A stretch of DNA of 64,000 nucleotides from Salvator merianae (taxonomy: Eukaryota > Chordata > Lepidosauria > Squamata > Teiidae), in assembly GCA_003586115.2 (NCBI GenBank), contig QVOM02000103.1, positions 10,249,946 to 10,313,945 of the forward strand. The letters are read 5' to 3'. The notes under the pieces were generated by a model. It had not been told where the DNA came from and made no database searches. It worked only from the letters and a program-made list of their open reading frames with translations. A program made the position numbers and the translations under genes. Of the stretch, positions 32,272-43,400 are shown one piece after another; the first letter of the stretch is position 1, and each line of letters starts with the position of its first letter.

Positions 32272-34200
32272 TCAAGGTAATTGCAAAAAGATCTTATCAT
32301 ATAAACTCAGGATAGCTTTAGGGGCTAAACTAGAGTGAATTTTCAGAGTCAAAGTCAAGAACTTTGCTGTTGTGAGAGGAATAGTAGCCAATGAGTCCTG
32401 TATTAAGCGTCCGGCAAGAGCAGCATTAGAGTTGCCAGGCCAATAACCAGCAGTGGCCCGTGCCTTTAAGGGGTGTGTGTGTTCGCGCGAGTGTAATGGC
32501 CGTTCGCGGGGCCTCCGTAGCGACACAGCAGGTCGCCGCCGCTGCCAATGACTTAGGATAGGTTGAAACAACTCTTGACAAGTTTCATCATAAAATTCAC
32601 AGACCAAAATCTCCATTGTTACAAGGGCAAACCCTTCAATCTAAGGGGAGTAGCTCAAATCTTCCCTTCAACATCATATTTAGAAAGACATTTAGGCTTG
32701 CTCTTGTGAAGGTGATTCTAAATTTGTTGACCATCAAGTTTCCTGAGTAGGCAGGCATCTCAGGGCAGAGGGATAAACCAAAGGTCAGGCGCAAGCAAGG
32801 ACCAGTGGCTTTGCTCATTAATTCTTGAACTGTGATATTACTTACTTATTGTTTGACCTGCATGGCAGCTGTAGTGGGACCTAGCTGGAATAAAAAGTCT
32901 GTGCAGAATCCTAGGATGTGATCAAACAAGACTCTGCTCCTGTTTAAAATACACCCCTTCTGTAGACAAAAACAAAAAAACAGGCATTCAAACTCTAACC
33001 TTGCTTATTCACTTCAAAGCCTGGCAACACCTCCCTAGCAACAAATGTTCACCACTGATAGACTGTTACCATCCTGATTTTCCAGGGCTCTGACTGGTTA
33101 CTGGCTGGCAGCATTGTTCCCGTGCTGCAATTGGCTTGATTACCCTCCTCTGTCCCCTCCTAATGTGAGCTGAAAAATGAATTGCCATCAGTCTTACAAT
33201 TTTCCTTCTGAAGAAGAGATGGATCTTCCAAGACTTCAAAGTGAGGTAAGCGGAAACAGGAGTAAAGTGTTTAGCATCCCCACCTCATACTGGACCAGAA
33301 GGCATCTCTTTCCATATGTCTGATCACAGCCCTAGTTTGGAGAGCTTTTTGGTAACTGTTTTTGACCATTGACTGACCAAGTTGTCATTCAACAGATAAC
33401 AAACAGTAGTTTGCACTTTTGAATATATGAAATTTGACCCAGAAATTTAGTGATAAAGTCCATGCTTGCACATTCAAGGGAATCTGACCTGTTTCCAGCA
33501 AGATGTTAGAGGTCAAAACACAGTTTGGGACACACAGCAGAGATCTCAAAAGCTTGGCTTGGAGACTTACTAGGGACTTCAGATCAGGCAGTAATACAAT
33601 AATTGAGGAGAAGATTTTGCATTAAATGCTCTAATTGTTGCTGGCACAGTTGCCTCTGTGAGAGTGGAAAAAGTACAGCAAAGCTGTAGAAGTGGTCCCG
33701 GCTTTCTGGATGACAAATTCTTTGTGAGAGAGTTGTGATAGGGAGTGGTGAAATACTATGCCCAGATAAGGAAAAATTTTCACTCAGTCAGTAAATTTTT
33801 TTGGACTTATTCATGTTTGAAGCTTCTTTGAACAATACATGGCAAAAGAGGATAACAAACATTTAAAGCCTAGTTAGAAACAGGATAAAAAGATACAGGC
33901 TGAGCCACAGAAAAGTAGCCCGTGAAGACGGGCTGCTTTTCTGTGGCCCACCCTGTAGTATCATCAGCATAAAGGAGCACATTTGTTCTGGTGCTGCCTA
34001 GCAAAGGAGGACAGGCTTCAACCTGGAGAAGCTGAGTTTCTAAATCATTTAGATAGTCATTACATAAAGTAGGGGCAAGGATACATCTGTGTCTGATACC
34101 TCCTGTTATGACAATATCATCCGTTAATAGACCATTTATAGTGCACCTAACTTTGAGAATAGATCAGAAGAGTAAGCCTTCTGACTGGGACAAGGAACCA
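32272..34200 (-). mobile_element. Non-LTR LINE (possibly R4/Dong-like), RT palm to C-terminus
   Basis: Minus-strand reading from high to low coordinates gives 'APTLCNDYLNDLETQLLQ' (34050-34110) and LLYADDT (33955-33980), with catalytic Asp-Asp intact. A 'FKYLG'-like block follows near 33790, then 'RAFNAKSSPQLLY' (about 33600), 'GRFELLPLD' (32640-32665) and a C-terminal frame 32272-32616 starting MEILVCEFYDETCQELFQPI. The last parts resemble LINEs ending in a 'CPCG...E...H.L..C..Y...R' cysteine block. Clade assignment is uncertain. Stops, a hairpin at 33904-33947 and a family-B insertion at 34215 break it. Confidence 0.65.
33904..33947. repeat. Near-perfect 20-bp hairpin
   Basis: GCCACAGAAAAGTAGCCCGT (33904-33923) and ACGGGCTGCTTTTCTGTGGC (33928-33947) are inverse complements with a single T/C difference, around the 4-nt loop GAAG. 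It lies just after the LINE YADDT codons, where no such palindrome belongs. Confidence 0.9.
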
Positions 34201-34214
34201 TTCTGTACTGATCA

Positions 34215-34637
34215 ACTTGGAATGTTTGGAATTGAACATTCCAAAATGGAACAGAGGTTGGCAGCCATTCACACTGTGAGGGCTGGAACATCCCAGAAAT
34301 GGGCTTCTAGCACTTGCAGCTTGGATGCTGGCTCCCTGTGCCATGACAGCAACCGGGGAAACATCTGGCCGCTGCCATGGCAACTAGGGATGCGGCGCAG
34401 CTGCAACCACTCCACACCGTGTCATGCTGCACAGCGTTTGAGCCTGGAAGAAAGTGTGAATGCTGTGTACCGGGAGCAGTCCAGCTGCTCCTGGTATAGC
34501 TGTGGAGCATGATTTTGTGATCCACAGCCACTTGTGATCAGGAGTGGCTATAGCCTGCTTCCAATTGTGAGGTCCACTGCAAAGTGCAAATTCACTTCAC
34601 TAATTAGTATCTGTATGCTCACTAGTGAAAAGTGCAA
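34215..34637 (-). mobile_element. Family-B element inside the LINE
   Basis: The right end reads 'agtgaaaagtgcaaacaggccc', the inverse of the family-B terminus 'gggcctgtttgcactttg' seen at 42366 and 53760. Interior landmarks 'gccatggca' and 'ctgtggagca' are shared with those copies. LINE sequence is recognisable on both sides. The left boundary is approximate and there is no coding capacity. Confidence 0.6.
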
Positions 34638-34639
34638 AC

Positions 34640-34990
34640 AGGCCCAGAGTTTTCTAACTTCTGCCAAAGGCTTGGTCCAGAAACAGTAGTGAAGGCAGCC
34701 TTGAAATCCATAAACACTACATATAACTTCCCTATGTTGGGTCTGGTATATTTATTGACTAAGTGTGCCAAAGTTAGGCAATGACCCAGGGTAGTATGTT
34801 CATGTCTCACATCTGATTGAGCAGGTAATAGAAGCTCATAGGTTAGGGTTAAACTGAAATGGGCAGTTCTCTTTGTGGGCCCACATGTTGGAGGACATGT
34901 AAAAAGCAGGAGAAATAACACAACTTATTGTCAATGCAGGGCGTTGTAAAGGTTGGCCATGATTGTGTAACTTATTAACTTTTGTCATTA
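34640..34990 (-). mobile_element. Upstream part of the same LINE RT
   Basis: The minus frame 34622-34921 contains LGHCLTLAHLVNKYTRPNIG and LYVVFMDFKAAFTTVSGPSL. This is the RT block 'H...L.......LYV.FVDF.AAFD.V' with the first catalytic Asp kept in 'MDFKAAF' and a Thr where the second is usual. In the minus-strand direction it directly precedes the piece at 32272-34200, once the family-B insertion is removed. Confidence 0.7.
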
Positions 34991-36320
34991 TTTTTCCATT
35001 TTTTTCTAGCTTTTCTTAAAAGAGCAAAGGGTGGAGCTTCTATCTCCTTTTGACAACCCTCGGAGGTAACAGCAGTACACAATGGATAACTGACCAAAAC
35101 ACAGTTCTGCAAGATCAAAATGAGGCTTGCCGCCTCACAATGTTCCCCTCTCAGAGGTTCTCCATGAACCACCATTGGTGGTAGACTGTGAGGCTACGAC
35201 TGGCATCTCCAAGAGGTTAACAGCTGAGTGGCTAATGCAACTCTAAGCTCTTTCTTCCTAGTCCAGCCGTCCAGCCACTATACTGCACTGGGTTTTTTCA
35301 TACTGGGAACTTTGCTTCCCATTTCCTTACGTTGTGAAGATTTTCCTTTTTGTATATGTGTATGTACATCTTTGCACATCTGATTTCTTTTTCAGTGACT
35401 AAAATCTGGCACCTTCTTTACCTTATGCATTTTTAAAAATTATGTGTTGTTTTTCTGCCTGAAAAATGTATGCTGAAACTAACTAGTGACTATTTTCATA
35501 ACAGAGGCTTTTCTGTCGGCCTCTGGTCTCATCAGCACATTCTGTTTGGTAAACAGCTTCCTCCCTAAAACCTTTGTTGTCCTTGCAGATTGAAAGTTTT
35601 TCTTTCAAGTCCTTCCTCCTCCTCCTATTCTGTACTTTGCCAATATTTCTGCTCCCGGACCTGGGAATCACTCTTATCCGTGTTTAGGTAACAGGGCTTT
35701 TGTTCTTTTCTTTTCAAAAGCTTATCTTTGACTTTCAAGTAGTTTGATAAAGAGCTGAGAAGGGAAAACAAGCCAATATTAGCATGTATCATGAACACAA
35801 TAGAGCTGCACTGAAGTGGAAAGAGGCAAATCCTTTGGGATTAGAATTAAGAGCTTGCGTAGACAGAATTAGAAGAAAAAACTTTCGAGACAGTGACAAC
35901 GTGGGAGTGAAACAGCATGCTTAATATCATGTGCCTGGTGCGTGGAAGAAATAATCCACACCTGCATATTTACGCTCAGCTCCAGAACACTCCAGAACGA
36001 TATTGTAAGGGCAGAAAAGGGGCACTGAATGCCTCACAAGCTGCTGATCAGAAAAGTATGCTTTATCTACAAAAGCACTCAATGGGTAGTAGGTCCTATG
36101 GAAAAATCTGTGTGCTTTTATGGATAAAGCTTTTCATTTCCTGGGTTTACCACTCTTCGTTGTAGGATATGCTGAGCAAAGCCTAACAGCCTTAGGTGCA
36201 CAAATCACATTGCAAAAAAGAGAACTTTGGTGATATAGCTCCTGTCCCAATGGTTAAATTATTTTATTTAAATTGGGCAAAAGAGTGTAGTAAGCTCTTT
36301 TCTTGGCTACTAGGCAGTCT
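34991..36320. other. No gene seen
   Basis: AT-rich DNA with short frames only. I recognise no repeat or domain. Confidence 0.45.
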
Positions 36321-36321
36321 A

Positions 36322-36451
36322 ACTGCATCCAGACATTGCTTACTTATTTCGCTATATATGCATATTTTGGAATAAAGCATGCTTTATTATCCATGTTTTA
36401 TTCCAGAATATCCAAATATAGCGGAACAAGTAAGTGACATCTGGATGCAGC
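36322..36451. mobile_element. Family-G palindromic MITE (~130 bp)
   Basis: The ends 'actgcatccagac' and 'tctggatgcag' are inverted. The arms continue almost to the centre, where 'ttttggaataaagcatg' faces 'catgttttattccagaa'. The copy at 55568-55693 has the same arms. It is non-coding. Confidence 0.75.
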
Positions 36452-36533
36452 CCCACTGTTAAACTGCCTCTTACATCTGATGAAGCAGGCTTAGTTTACA
36501 GAAGCTCAGGCTACCAACTTCTTTCTCTCTGTT

Positions 36534-36930
36534 AGGCTGCAACCAGATGGGGGGTATATAAATGCAATTACGTCTGCGCTATGCTGCAGTTGTCACATGT
36601 ATCTGTGGCAACCCCACCATAGCTCTGCTACATTCCCGCTAAATCGTGCTATAACCTAGTTCGGGAAAACCCAACTCTGGTCATGGGTTTTCCCAAATTA
36701 GCACTATATCTTACCTTCTGGATGGAGCTGCCATCTTCACCGTGGCCACCGTGCATACACAGATATTTCATGCCGTTGAAATATCCAGATGTACACATAA
36801 CTAGATTGTGCACAGATAGTGCCAGCCTCCCACTGTCCAGTCCACAAGCAAGTATTCCAGAGGGGCTGTTCTCCAGAATATCGTTCGTTAGCATGATATT
36901 CAGGCGGCATCTGGAGCTGGCCTTAATCTC
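36534..36930 (+). mobile_element. Family-C TIR element
   Basis: It starts 'ggctgcaaccagatgggggg' and ends near 'gcggcatctggagctggcc'. It shares 'gggttttccca', 'gctgccatct' and a block translating on the minus strand as MCTSGYFNGMK with copies at 44178-44600 and 58026-58455. The last one is inverted. The 172-codon minus frame at 36649-37167 that runs through it is not a gene. Confidence 0.55.
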
Positions 36931-37270
36931 TAGGGTGCTACATCTTTGAATTCTACCACTTGGAAGGTGGAAAATGAGAGCCAGTCGGTGATTGCAAATA
37001 ACTGTAGATTTTAAATAAGGAAGTCCATACTGGGAACCACACAATGTGCAGATTAAGCAAAGCGGATAGTTTGCACAAACTGTGCCCCAAATTATGAGCA
37101 TGCTGTAGCAATTTGCATGAATTGCTATTTGTATGAACCTGCAAAAGTACACAGGCCATTTTGTCACCTGAATAAAAAGGTTTTAATTCTCAGTTATTTG
37201 CGTATTAAGGAACTGAAGTTATTTGATCACGGTAGAAAATTATAGTTCTATAAATGTATTTACTTCAAGG
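36931..37270. other. No gene seen
   Basis: Continuation of an open minus frame from the family-C element into AT-rich DNA. No recognisable motif. Confidence 0.35.
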
Positions 37271-37284
37271 CATCATGGGTTTCT

Positions 37285-37422
37285 ATGTATAAAGAAACTA
37301 CCACAGGTCTTGTTGTTATTTAATGTTTAATTGTTATTTAATTGTTATTATTTAATGTTTACTTTTGTTTTATGGTTGTTATAGTTGAAAAAATAAAAAA
37401 TAATAAAAGTTAAAAAAAAAGA
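37285..37422 (+). mobile_element. Very short L1-type tail insertion with duplication
   Basis: About 138 bp of T- and A-rich 3' UTR end in 'aataataaaagttaaaaaaaaa'. They are flanked by exact 14-bp repeats CATCATGGGTTTCT at 37271-37284 and 37423-37436. A long poly(A) with a 14-bp exact duplication indicates insertion by LINE machinery. The short body prevents firm family assignment, and L1 is likely from the tail. Confidence 0.8.
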
Positions 37423-37704
37423 CATCATGGGTTTCTCCTCTTTCCTTTTTCTGATCTGGGATTGGCAATAATCTGCTTTTCTGTTTAAGACTAAGGGCCC
37501 AGCAATGGAAGGCAAGACCAAAATAGATCATGATGCCAAATATGTATCTTAGCATATGCATCTGGGTGGCTATGCAGCGTTTACAATTGTGCTGAGAGTT
37601 GTGGACTGTAGAACAGGAAAAAGAAAGTTCTGGAAGAAAGTCAGTCATTCTTTGTTGGAAACTGACTCAAGATTAATTACGCAGTGAGGTTGCTGGTGGA
37701 CAAA

Positions 37705-37845
37705 CAGACCTATAAGCGTGCTTGGGAATAAAAGCACTGCACTGTCTTCTGCTTGAGAATGCCTAGAAGGAACTGGCGTGAGACAGGATAGTGGACTAGA
37801 TGTGCTGCGGCCAATCCAGCAGCATTCCTCTTATGTTCTTATAGG
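37705..37845 (+). mobile_element. CR1 LINE 3' tail fragment
   Basis: The string GGCGTGAGACAGGATAGTGG is followed by 'actagatgtgctgcggccaatccagcagcattcctcttatgttctta', the CR1 tail block seen also at 958-1092. No coding part is present. Confidence 0.7.
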
Positions 37846-38520
37846 TCCAAATATGTCTGTTGTTGTTACTGAACCACATCCCACCCCCAGAAAAGACGGT
37901 TCCCTCACAATGAGGAGGGCAGTAAGAATGAGGGATGTGGTAGAGGAGTGTTTAACTCTTTCCCAGCACACCATAATGGTACCATGGTAAACCACCACCA
38001 AAACATTTTGAGCTAGGGAAAGTGGGATTGTCCATTTTGTGGAGTTAAATAAAACTGGAAGCAGAACTTCCACTCTGTTTCCATTTTAAGGCACAGCAGT
38101 AATTACTGGATGCTGCAAGATTATCTCTGGAAGTGACTTAATCTTACAGTTGCAGAAACACATGCACAGAGCATTCAAGTCCTGGGCTAGTAAACCAAGG
38201 AAGTCAAAGTTTTTTGTGGGTAGGATCTGCTGTCATCCTGTAAACACTATTGGCTTTTCGCCAGTTTAATTTTCAGCTTTAGAGAAGAGACTGTTTCCTA
38301 TATGCGAGTGGAATACTGTGAATATACATAAGCTTTCATAATCAATTTGCAGACGCTGATGGGGAGGCAGGAAGTAATATGTAATTATAGCACTATAAGT
38401 CCAATCCCTTCTTAGAACACAACAGGTAATAATATCCTTTGTCATGAAACCAGGACATAACCTTTAATAGGTATGACTTCTCAGAACCTTTTATTAGCCT
38501 CAGTTCCCTAGGTCTGAATT
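37846..38520. other. No gene seen
   Basis: AT-rich DNA. Short frames at 37778-37990 (+) and 37831-38073 (-) are unsupported. Confidence 0.45.
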
Positions 38521-38524
38521 TACT

Positions 38525-38995
38525 GGCAGGAGTTTGGCTGGGTTCGTATTACACCAGACCTTAAGGACTGGTACTGGTTACTGGTATACTTCTCAGCTCC
38601 ATTTAAAGTTTTAATTCTAACATTGAATGCCCTTAATGATTTGGTCCAAAATATTTGATGGAATACCTCCTCCCATATAGTCCTGTCCTTCAGTTAAAAT
38701 CTTTTGGGCCTACCTGTCCTAACAATTCTATCGCCTTATTAGATCTATGGTGCAGTTGCTTTCTCAGTGGTGGCGTTCAGGCTTTTGAATCTCCACTTAC
38801 AGATGTGCCAGATATCAACAGTGAGCACTTTTTGGCACCCAGTGAAATCATATCTATTCACACAAGCATTTGGAAACCAGTGCTGATCAGCCAGGATGGG
38901 TATTTTTACACATTTTATAGTTTCAGTGTTTGATATGTTTTGTTAACTGTCGTTGGATTGCAGTGAAAGCTGATATATAAAAATAAACAATTTTC
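38525..38995 (+). mobile_element. L2-like LINE 3' end, diverged
   Basis: It starts with 'actggtactggttactggtatacttct' and 'tttaaagttttaattctaacattgaatgccctta', which mirrors the L2 'PV..RI.FK.L.L..KALN.L' codons. 'LLPYSPV' follows, and a 3' UTR ends in 'gctgatatataaaaataaacaa'. Frames are broken. Confidence 0.6.
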
Positions 38996-40540
38996 TCAAA
39001 TTAAATGGACATCTTTATCTGAGGAATCATTGAGATTGAACGCAGTTATCTTTAACTGTACTTCCACAAAGAATGTGATATGACTGATAGTTTTCTGTGG
39101 TTGTCCTTTCTCCAACATGCTAACCCAGCTGGTTTGTGCTTTTTACCAGAATCTGCCAGATAACAGATGTCAGTGACTCATCATCTTTACCACCTTTATC
39201 AGATATTTGCTTTTGGCTGTAAATGCAGTAGAGAAATTGTGAATCAAATTCACACAAAAAAGGATGTCTGTGAGGCTAAGAAGAATATGCCCCATTTGGA
39301 GCCAGCCTGCAAGTCCCAAAATGAAGCAATTTGGTTCTGTTAGTATCTCATGTAATCTGTGACTACATCTAGATGGCCTAAAAAGGCAGCTTCCCAAGTG
39401 CTCCCAGAGTTTGGTGGGCCAACAGGTCAACATTCAACTAGCTTACATGCCACTCTGGAGGTATGGAAATCACACTTGGTATTGCCCTAGCCATAGGGCA
39501 GGACAAAGGACCTTGATGATAGATCATCAGCATGGACGGAGGAGTCAAATTAACAGGCTGATTACCAGCTGTGCTGGATCCACATTGGATCAACATGGCT
39601 GACTTCCAGTGCATTTTCTGGTTCTTCACGAAAACCGCATGGATGGAAACCTTACAACTGCAAATCTTTCATTTCATAGCTGCAAGGTTTCTGCAAGGAT
39701 TTCTGCTGCTCACTGATTGGCCAGTGGGTATGAAATCCCCATCTCTTTGCTCAAGCAGTTTCCTCCTGCTTAACTCCTTAACTCCCAGGTTTTTGTTTTC
39801 TTCAAAAATTGGGGGGGGGGGATAAGGAGAAACAAAAGGAGATGCAAATGGAATCATTTTTAAAGGAATTTCATTTTGGTAGAAGAATGAAACTCATGTC
39901 TCTCTCTTCCCACTTTGCATTACTATATCAGTCTACTGTGCTTTTTAAATACATTTCTAAAGAAGTAGATAGAATTCTTTTTTAGTCTCAGTTTCAACAT
40001 CCTGCTGCAAGATTTGCAAGATTTGCTTAATTAGAATTGAGTTTGAAGCAGGAAACTCTGCCCTGCTGCCTGCAAGGCATTGCTCTATCAGCAGCCTCTC
40101 TTTGGCTCTCTGCCCCGGCCCATAGTGGCAGTGCTTCTGTTGCTGCTGGTACTCCTGATTGGCCAAGTGCCTGATGGGTTCCTGTGGGCCTTATTGGTTG
40201 CTCCACTGTAACAACCAATTCCAGGTTTTGATTGGGTAGAGGAGCTCCCCACTTAATTCAACGCAAGCAGTGAAGCAACCCAAGATTTGTTCTTTCTCAA
40301 CTATTGAAGGGGCGCATAATTACAGGCTTGGAGAGGAGGTAAGGAATATTTTTTTATTTCAGTCTGTCTCCCCAGTTTTAAATTCACCCTGAATGCGACT
40401 CTAAATAGTAGTAGTAGTAATAGTAGTGACCTGTTGTGTCAATATGGAGGCCCCACAAACAGCCAGTATGGAGGCCCCACAAACAGCCACGACGCACGCG
40501 CAAACACCACCCTTAAAGTCACAGGTTGCCGCTGGTTAGG
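38996..40540. other. No gene identified
   Basis: Includes a GC-richer stretch at 39380-39620 with open frames on both strands, probably another TIR element, though I could not define its ends. It also contains a G-run near 39810 and the tandem duplication at 40442. Nothing coding was recognised. Confidence 0.35.
40442..40489. repeat. 24-bp tandem duplication
   Basis: Two consecutive copies of TATGGAGGCCCCACAAACAG (plus CCAG) have a period of 24 bp and are almost identical. The near-identity suggests a recent slippage event. Confidence 0.85.
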
Positions 40541-40544
40541 GCCT

Positions 40545-41010
40545 TCCCACACTATCTTGCTTTGATTCAAACAAGTATGTCTTGACCAGTGCGGCCTGCT
40601 GATTCAGACCACAGGAAGGCATGACCTGGACCAGTGCCGTCTGCACAATGGTGTTGGTGCAGACCAGCCCCAAAGCTCACATGTGCTTCAGGGCCAGCCT
40701 CTAAGGGTTCTGAAGGACTAGGAAGGAAAGTTCATAGCCACAGAGCCCTCAGGCAACCCATTTTGATGGCATGCTTTGGTGCAATGCCAAAATGAACCCC
40801 CCAGTAGTCTAGAACACAGAGACATGCACCTTCTACACGCCTCCATGTTCTGGATTAGGCCCTGATAGTACGTTGGTAGACCTTGATATTGAGGTCTGTT
40901 GTCTGGAATACACTCCATACTGTGCAGACAAAGTGTAGTAGTGGTGGATGGAGCTTCCCATATTCTCCACTACCATGTGGAAGGGAGTTCCTTAAGCTTG
41001 AAGTCACATA
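40545..41010. mobile_element. Family-E element
   Basis: It shares 'tccatgttctggattagg', 'tagtacgttggtagacct', 'tcccatattc' and 'aagggagt/aaaggaggc' with the copy at 15305-15730, in the same order. The 5' half ('gaccagtgcggcctgctgattcagacca') has no counterpart there. The ends are not resolved. Confidence 0.55.
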
Positions 41011-41639
41011 AGGCCATTCCCCTTTGGAGGGAGCGATATCTTTGCAGTTACAACTCCTCAATTCCAGTACAGCTGCTGAGAAATAATCAGCTTGTACAAG
41101 AACTTCACTAGCAAAAAGAACTCTCAAAATGGTAATTACTAAGGATATCAATACAATAAACAGATCCCTCCTATCTTCAGATGAAGAGGCTTTAGATGAC
41201 TTCTGTGATTCAATCAGCAGCGCTGGTCACAAAATGCTACAGAAAGGCATCACGAAGAGAATGCACCAAAAGAATAATAAATGGAAGTTTATCTTTGTTT
41301 GGGACTGAATACATGTCCATAGGTAAAAATAAAAAATAGGTTGAAAGCTCGATAATACTAGAAACCTTCGCTCAACAAATACTCAAGGAAAAAGCCAGAG
41401 ACTATAAAGTAGTATTGAAAATGTGCTTTGCAAAGTTATTGCTTTTCTTGACTAGTGGAAATGGCACACAGGTCACTAAAGCAGAACTGAAATGTCTCAA
41501 TGTTATGTTCAAATAAAAACACAATTAAAAACAGTGGATGAAAGAAAGAAAACTTGGATGAAAACAAACGTCTTCAGTAGGTTTCCAGATGATGTAACTG
41601 AAGGCACTAATGAACGTTGAAGAGAGGAATGTTCTTGAG
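41011..41639. other. No gene seen
   Basis: A-rich DNA that may be further upstream L1 sequence too diverged to read. I cannot confirm this. Confidence 0.35.
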
Positions 41640-42090
41640 AATAAGTACTACCGCTGAGAAAGTCTGTTTGCTTCCTTCTCAATTTAATTGATTAAAAAAC
41701 TGGAGAAATATAATGTATGACTGCAATATATTATCACTGCAGGAAGAACTTTGTATGCTCAAGTATACAAATGGACAAAGATACCAACTGTTGAGAACTG
41801 AACTATAAAAATGAGAGAGTTGGCAGAGATGGAAAAATTGACACACTTGTTAAGAGGTACAGCGGTACTAAACTTTTCAAAGAATCAAGTAACAAAAGAC
41901 TTTCATTGGGAGAAGACTAATGGAGAAAGAAAGAGGAACTGAACATTAAAATAACTGATAGCCATCATGTAAGAGATCGGGTGTCAATCTTTCATGTATC
42001 TTTTCTAATTTATGTATTATTCTTTTAAAAAATGTTAATATAACATGTTAGTTTTATATTGTGAAAATAAAAAATTAATAATAAAAGAAA
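41640..42090 (+). mobile_element. L1 LINE 3' end fragment
   Basis: Plus-strand codons at about 41725-41870 read LQYIITAGRTLYAQVYKWTK, 'IPTVEN' and 'MRELAEMEKLTHLLRGT'. This is the L1 ORF2 C-terminus '..AAR..IA..WK....PT...W..K......EM.KLT'. It ends in an A-rich tail 'aataaaaaattaataataaaag'. No clear target-site duplication was found. Confidence 0.75.
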
Positions 42091-42365
42091 GCCTGATTGC
42101 AGGCAATTGCAAGATGATACCTAGTACTTTGTCCAAGGTCATGATCTGTGAGTGAAGCTCTCTCAAGAGGTGGTCAGATTTTTTTATTGTTTGTGTCCAA
42201 GATCATGGTAGGAAAACATGAAGTCTGAAAAATAGACTAGGCTTGGATTTTCCCTTCATTCCTATTGCTAATAACAATCTTGTTTAAAGTTTGAGTAAAA
42301 TAAATTGTTGGGGTTGGGATAGGAATCAAGCTTCAAGAAGGACGTAAGATCTTCTAAACAAGATT

Positions 42366-42830
42366 GTGGGCCTGTTTGCACTTTGGGCTTGCAAGCATCA
42401 AGAATGCTTGCTAGCCAACTCCATCTGCACTTGGCAAAAGCCCAAGTGGCCAGGCACGGGCTACAGCTGCTCCCGATCACTGCTAGCTGTGGAGCACAGT
42501 GCTGCAGCCTTACTGGGAGCTGGTATCCAGCTTCTGGTAAGGTGTGTTCACACTTACCTGAGGCATAGCAGGTGGACCACTGCGATCAACTGATCGCATC
42601 TGCACAATCACCTGATCGCGCCTGTGTGCTGTGCAGCCCTGCCGGTTGCCATGGCAGCAACCAGACACTTCCCAGACACTGCTGTTCTCAGGATCAGGCA
42701 CCAGTTACCAGCACTGATACCACGAATGCCAGTAGCCTGCTTCAGATAAGTGATTAGGGCCCCACAGTGTGAACAGTGTCCACGCTGCGTGGTCAGTTTC
42801 AACTTAGAACAGGATGATTATCCCATTCTA
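42366..42830 (+). mobile_element. Family-B TIR element
   Basis: It starts 'gggcctgtttgcactttgggc'. It shares 'agcatcaagaatgct', 'ctgtggagcac', 'tgccatggcag' and 'cacagtgtgaacagtgt' with the copies at 34215 (inverted) and 53760. Long stretches are open on both strands but the frames are not conserved between copies, so it is non-coding. Confidence 0.6.
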
Positions 42831-43250
42831 AGGTGGAAACAGCAAAAATTTTCTGTGTCTCCTTCCAAGTCACTCTGTACATAAATCTTAATCATTACAA
42901 CTGTTCTGGAAACAATGGAAGGGACAGTAATGTTGTTCTTAACTTGAAATTTGTGTTATTAGTATTAATATTTCTGTTTAGTATCTGAGGCTGGTGTGGT
43001 TAGAAACAGGATCAGGTGAAGGCACTGAATGTTCATGTGAGCCAAAGTCAATGTGGAAGCACCCCAAATGCTGGGTACATCATTAGCTGATTAATCTTCA
43101 GCAATAATGAAACAAACTGATACCAATAATTAAGTAGACAGTATAAATATAATTTACACAAGGATACTCCTAGGTGGAGAGGCTTGAGAGGAAAGGAGCT
43201 TTCAAATGTCCTCTCTGAATCAACAATAGTGTTTTCAAGGTTCATAGTCT
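42831..43250. other. No gene seen
   Basis: AT-rich spacer with no recognised element. Confidence 0.4.
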
Positions 43251-43252
43251 GC

Positions 43253-43400
43253 CCACAGAAGGCTCCAGGTTCAAGCAGTAGTATCTCCCTAAAAGACTTT
43301 CAGGTAGGCTGGTGAAGCCTTGGTAAACTGGTGCCAAGCCAGAATAAACAGCCCCGATCTGGATCAGCTAATGACTCGACTAAGTAAAGACTTGATTCCT
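43253..43400 (+). mobile_element. 5'-truncated tRNA-derived SINE
   Basis: It starts at a B-box-like 'agaaggctccaggttcaagc' and continues 'agtatctccc...caggtaggctggtgaagcc...ccagaataaac...tggatcagctaatgactcgac'. This resembles the body of squamate tRNA-derived SINEs. The A box is missing. Confidence 0.5.

Noticed and set aside
36649..37167. 172-codon minus-strand ORF
   Set aside because: Its C-terminal half is the family-C repeat (MCTSGYFNGMK recurs as MCTSGYFDGAK at 44.4 kb) and the other half shows no domain.
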